From Austropuccinia psidii (lineage: Eukaryota; Basidiomycota; Pucciniomycetes; Pucciniales; Sphaerophragmiaceae), in assembly GCA_023105745.1 (NCBI GenBank), contig JALGQZ010000005.1:62362019-62426018 (forward strand): a stretch of 64,000 nucleotides of DNA. The letters run 5' to 3'. Position numbers and translations under genes: made by a program. Positions 59,732-64,000 of the stretch are shown here, piece after piece. Within the stretch, counting starts at the first letter, position 1. Every line of letters starts with the position of its first letter. The notes under the pieces were generated by a model. That model saw nothing but the letters and a program-made list of their open reading frames with translations. It was not told the DNA's origin and did not search any database.

Positions 59732-60143
59732 GGTTAGGGCTTAAATCATGAGACTCACAAATTGAAACCTAATAAGTGGACTATTTAAGAGAAGAATTCT
59801 GTCTCCTGTTTACCTGACAAAACCATTTTATTTCATATCATTCAAATGGAACACTTTGCTTAGTCCTTACCTCATGAGCGTTGAATAGTTCAAAAGTTGA
59901 CTTTAGTAGGTTTCTCACTAGTCAACTTTATTCAATGTCTCACAGGGAAGTGATTTCATTTGCATCATATGAAATAATTTGAAAAACATTGCCTCCTTCA
60001 ATTTCCCGACAAATTGCATTTTGCAAATGCAATTATTTTACTTCCACCTTGTTTTTTCAATTTGGATCTTTTTATTCAAAAATTTTCAAACAAGTTATCA
60101 ATTAACTCTTCACCATCTATTTGCTTAATAAACTACCTCCGCT
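59732..60143 (+). other. Region upstream of the unknown broken gene
   Basis: Noncoding. It contains a 10-bp-arm palindrome (60012-60034, AATTGCATTT TGC AAATGCAATT) about 110 bp before the ATG at 60144, and a pyrimidine-rich stretch at 60040-60080. No clear TATA element is visible. Confidence 0.4.
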
Positions 60144-63100
60144 ATGGCCCAAACCCCGGGAAATTCAACCGAATTCAATGAACGACCAACTTCAGCCCCA
60201 GAGAGTGGAAGTGAAATCTCTGATATGGCCAGTAGTCGTGAATTAGGAATTGAAGTAGAGAGCCAGTCACATGAAGATAATCAAGATCCACCAGTTCTTC
60301 CAGAATGTGAGTATGCATCCATCTTGAATATTTCTAATCTCTCAAAACCTGATATTGTGTCATAGCCTTTATTTCTGGTCAGCCTCCAAGCTCTCAGAAA
60401 CTGATTTTTAAAAGTTATTAGAAGGAAAAGACTGTTGAACCTTGTGCACCGACAGAAGATGCCTAAGGTGTGGATATGAAACTTTGATTAAAAATCAAGT
60501 ACTTTTCCTGTCCTCAAAATTTGTATAAGGTAAAAAATCAATTAAAAATAGTAAGAAATATCATTTTCAAGAGAAATCACGCCAATTTTATTGTTTATAA
60601 CTTGATTAGTATAAAAAAATAATATTATAAGAATTTATTGTTTTACCAACAATAAAAATTTATCCAAAAAATACTCTACAAGAGATATTTTAAGGCTACA
60701 AAAGAAATTTCTTCAAGAGCAATTTCAATTGGAATTAATTGAGCAAAGAACTGCAAGCAATTAGTTGAAGAAGGAGTTCTTTAAAAAGAATATTAAAGAG
60801 AAAACACGCCCAAAAGAGACCAGAGTGAATTTGGAAACAAAGTGACAAAGTTTACAGTGATGAAAGATGCTTGAATTCACTTTTGGGGTGGTTCAGGGGT
60901 AAAAATGATTATAAGAGTTACAAACAATGATTATAATGATTTTTCATGTGGTTAAAAGGATTAAAATGATATAAAAATGGTGGTTGGAACCTTTTATTGA
61001 TTGGTTTAACAGTGTTTAAACTAATTAATAAAAGGAAAAGATTTTAACATAAAGAGAAAAGTGGGGCAAAGAAGACATTCTTTTATAGCCATCAATTTTC
61101 TTACTCCAAAAGTAAAATTTACTCTTGTCAGTCGTGAAAAACAGTCTGACAACAGAAAAGCCAATTATGGCATCATTGAACCCTGGTTTGGACCAAAAAA
61201 GGGCTGGTTTAAACCATTTTTAGCCATTTTTAGCCATTTTAGACCCTTAAATCAGCCATTACTATAGCAATACCAGGCCTAGAGCCTTCAAAACACGTCA
61301 GAATGTGTGTAAGAGGCGTAGAAACCAGTTAAAATTGTTTTTACTATGATTGTTTTATCTTAAGGGTAGTTTTACCCTCTTGGCAACAGCTAAAACTACC
61401 CCAGTTGGTTTTAAAACCTCATCATCAATTGAGTCCACAGACCCTGTAACTCAATTCCAGGCCAAAAGTGATGAACTTTTGTGTGGAATTTGTCATCCCA
61501 CGCCTGTCAGCAAGGATTTTGGGGGTCTGGCTCCCCCTTAGAGCTAGAGTTCCTTTCCCCCCCCAATTTTAATCTTTCCAATTTATTTTTTCCTTTAATT
61601 CCTCATCATGTATTATACTTATCATTTACATATGTAATTCAATTGAATTTTACATTAAAATACAGTAATAATTGACACCTCATATGTAAATCAAAGTTCA
61701 CTTATGTAATACACACGCACATTTTGACATTTCAATTGAATTCAATTGAAAATACTTCAATTCCTCATAACTTCTAAACTAAACACAACACCTCAATTTT
61801 AACACAAAAATTGATGGTTAACACCACATGTGGTGTGAATTAAATTAGAGTTTTGAGTATTTTCAACTTTTGTATTGAAAATACTAAAAACTTAATTTAA
61901 GCTTATTTAGAGTTGAGTTACAAAAATTTCACTCAGAGGTGACCCCACCTAATTTTTTATGAGGAATCAAATGGTAAAATAATCTTTATATGTTGATTTA
62001 TTGGATAAAAAGTGATAATAATTTTTATTTAACTTTTCACCAAAAACATTTTAATTTCACAATTTTTATTAAAAATGCATTTTTAGTTGATTTTTACAAG
62101 TAAAAATATAATTTCATAATTTTAAATTTTATTGTAATTTTATTTTGAAATTATAATTAAATTTTTATTTTTAAATATAAATTTGCATTTATATTTCAAT
62201 TTTTATCTTTATAATATAAATAAATTTATTTTATTTATATTTGTATCTTAATTTATCTTTTCTGGTCTTTTGGGTATATGAAATTACCTCTAAGGCTCAC
62301 AAGATGATGGGCAAGATGATGTAATTTTCAGTGGGGAGGTGGAAATTATATCCAAGGAACAATTTGTCTCCAACATTGCTCAAACAATCCCAAGGCTTGA
62401 AAAAATTCAAAATGATAGTAAAATTCCTGATTATGTGCTTCAAAAGATTGCTGAAGCCACGAGCCTGCTCAAAATGGATTTGGACCATAAGTCCATTACT
62501 AATTCAAAACAAAATTGATAAAAATAGCTTCTTACAATATATGGGCAGGTGTTGAGGTGGGGGAATGTCTACCTGAAGGATCTTGAGTCGTAATTGTATT
62601 TCCAGGCAAAGGATTAGGAAAAAGACCAAATATACATGCGACCAAAAAAACAAACAAAAAACGCCGTACCTTTGAAGCCGCAAAGGATTCTTGGGATCAA
62701 GGTCATGAAATGATCAATGTTGAAGGGGACCATATTGATAATGAACCTCCGCATACTGAAGCCCCCCCATACTCAATGAAACAATCCATGATGAAGCTCC
62801 ACATACTGAAAGCCCCCCAATACCCAATGAAACAATCCATGATGAAACCCCTCCCACCTCTCCTCCAAATATTTAAGCCTTTCAAGAAAGGGAAACAATT
62901 AAACATGATACAATGGGATGAGATATGACTGATATAATTCCTGACCCTGAGCCCAAAGTGTCATTGTCTGCTAATTTTCAAGGAATATTTTTATAAACAT
63001 TTTTGGGCAAATGTTATGTTTGAATCCATCAGTTTAGTCTCATACGATGTGATTGCACCCAATCCATATGTTGCACCAACGTCAAATTAGACCGATCCTC

Positions 63101-63734
63101 TTGGACTCTAACGGGGAGCAGTTGAATACCTTGCCTCCTGCTTGAGTAAATCAAAGCAACATGAAAACCAACTCAGCATTGAAGGTGGCGGGGCTGACAA
63201 TGAGATATCCACAAAGCCGCAAAAGAACCTGGAGGATCTAATGGATACAGTTATTGATTTGATGATTGCGTACAACATGGTACGTGCACATACAAAGGTC
63301 AAAGTTAATGGCATCAAAGGCAAAGTCACAAACTCAAAAAAAATGAGGCCATCAAAGATCTTTTGATGTGTCACAAGAATCTCAGAATAAATGGAATTTG
63401 CTATGTTATATTAGCGGCATTCTGTGTGGCGGGGATTTGTGGTTTGATGGTATGCTCAGATGACTGGAGAACAGGCTCAGTTAAAGGGGATTTATCACTA
63501 ATTGACATTTCCAAAAAACTTTCAGAGGGTAAGAATCTAGTGGAGCCAGTGTGGCTACGTACTAATAAGTATATATGTAATTTACTGAATAAAAGTTTCT
63601 TCTCATCAGAGTCTTTTAACCCCACTGTAACTCTTAGATTTGAATTTGCGCAATGCGGTCTTGGTTCAAGTGATGAGGTCACCTTGACTGTACCCAGGTC
63701 AGCTAAACTCACAACCAGTATTGACCCGTTTTAG
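60144..63734 (+). pseudogene. Unknown gene, decayed and split by a solo LTR
   Basis: I do not recognise the family. An ATG at 60144 opens MAQTPGNSTEFNERPTSAP, an acidic Ser/Glu-rich N-terminus. A candidate intron (60357-60421, branch-like CTGAT, acceptor TTATTAG) leads to a short exon at 60422-60461. The solo LTR 60462-62301 interrupts it, and coding resumes in the same frame after the target duplication (DGQDDVIFSGEVEIISKEQ). Downstream, protein-like sequence continues with damage: a likely indel near 62509, TGA near 62585, a C7 run near 62762 where the frame needs one more base, a TAA and a TGA near 62872-62928, stops near 63090-63112 and an A8 run near 63336-63343 needing one more base. 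The last block (63363-63734) has a hydrophobic segment (ICYVILAAFCVAGICGLMV) and ends at TAG. There is also a 17-codon tandem duplication near 62750-62850. The intron donor is uncertain: GTGTCA at 60357 keeps the phase, while the stronger GTGAGT at 60307 does not. Confidence 0.6.
60462..62301. repeat. Solo LTR, family D, TSD AGATG
   Basis: It begins CCTAAGGTGTGGATATGAAAC and ends GGGTATATGAAATTACCTC followed by TAAGGCTCACA, resembling the C LTR ends. AGATG lies on both sides (60457-60461 and 62302-62306). Removing the LTR and one AGATG restores an open frame across the junction. With this duplication the LTR lacks the usual TG start, which may have lost two bases. A partial relative is at 12808-13233. 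Confidence 0.75.
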
Positions 63735-64000
63735 ATTAGCTTTGTACTAGATAGATTGTAATTGAATTTTGCAAAGTTATTTATGAATTTAATAATCATG
63801 ACTTCCTATCCTACTACTTCCCGGATGCCACAGTCTGAATACCAATAGTAATTGTACGGTGGCATGCCTCCGTACATCATTGAAAAGACTTGGACAAGAC
63901 GCAAGCTGAGTCAGGCAGATATGCGCGCAAGTAGCACACGTGGGGGCATTGCGGGAGGTCGTGTTTATCACTTCCCGCCAGCCCATAATAGGCTGAATGT
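63735..64000. other. GC-richer end of window, no gene seen
   Basis: Composition shifts toward GC after about 63810. I see no gene, LTR terminus or RNA structure that I can support before the window ends. Confidence 0.4.

Noticed and set aside
60307..60421. Using the strong donor GTGAGT at 60307 for the first intron of the unknown gene
   Set aside because: Joined to the acceptor at 60421 it gives an immediate stop. The weaker donor at 60357 keeps the phase, so the donor remains unsettled.
63780..64000. tRNA or other RNA gene in the GC-rich window end
   Set aside because: I could not build a cloverleaf or recognise A and B box promoter words.

Overview
This window is intergenic, transposon-packed DNA from a fungal genome. 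The best guess is a rust fungus (Pucciniales), and the gag and pol proteins resemble those I recall from the myrtle rust Austropuccinia psidii. That species call rests on recalled family resemblance, the very AT-rich background, fungal-type introns and chromodomain Ty3/Gypsy elements; no marker gene settles it. I see no bacterial operons, CRISPR, rRNA or tRNA genes. Apart from one decayed reading frame of unknown family at the right end, everything recognisable is LTR-retrotransposon, LTR debris or tandem repeat.

Layout. 1-430 is the end of an LTR related to element B. 431-1735 is a 10-bp tandem repeat, perfect for 110 units. 3043-9735 is a stack of old nested LTRs, including a solo LTR (7176-8590) with an intact 5-bp target duplication. 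9736-12807 holds nothing I can identify. 13234-31280 is element A, a + strand chromovirus with many stops and frameshifts. Element B (19416-29536, - strand) sits inside A's integrase, flanked by the duplication GGAAT. 31281-32398 is a GC-richer stretch carrying a 51-bp minisatellite. 32404-59726 is element C, a tandem array of four LTRs and three internal regions with an exact 8,468-bp period, flanked as one unit by a single GTTGT duplication. 60144-63734 is a broken, unrecognised reading frame interrupted by a solo LTR.

How the parts work. A, B and C encode the usual Ty3/Gypsy set: gag with a zinc knuckle, aspartic protease, reverse transcriptase, RNase H, integrase and a chromodomain-like tail. 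B and C, though different families, share an extra architecture. A small leading exon splices by a phase-1 junction into a second frame that overlaps the start of gag. The gag ATG lies inside the intron that this splice removes, so one transcript could give gag (unspliced) or a second protein, here called ORF0 (spliced). In both families a GTAAGT donor preceded by A and an acceptor followed by TG would build the ORF0 start codon by splicing. This is the most interesting signal in the window.

History. A is oldest and dead. B inserted into A; its two LTRs differ at about 21 of 1,502 positions by eye. C is very young: three single-base differences among its LTRs fit a model in which one insertion was expanded by unequal exchange between its own LTRs. 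Many displayed open frames start at GTG or TTG rather than ATG; I corrected starts where that matters.
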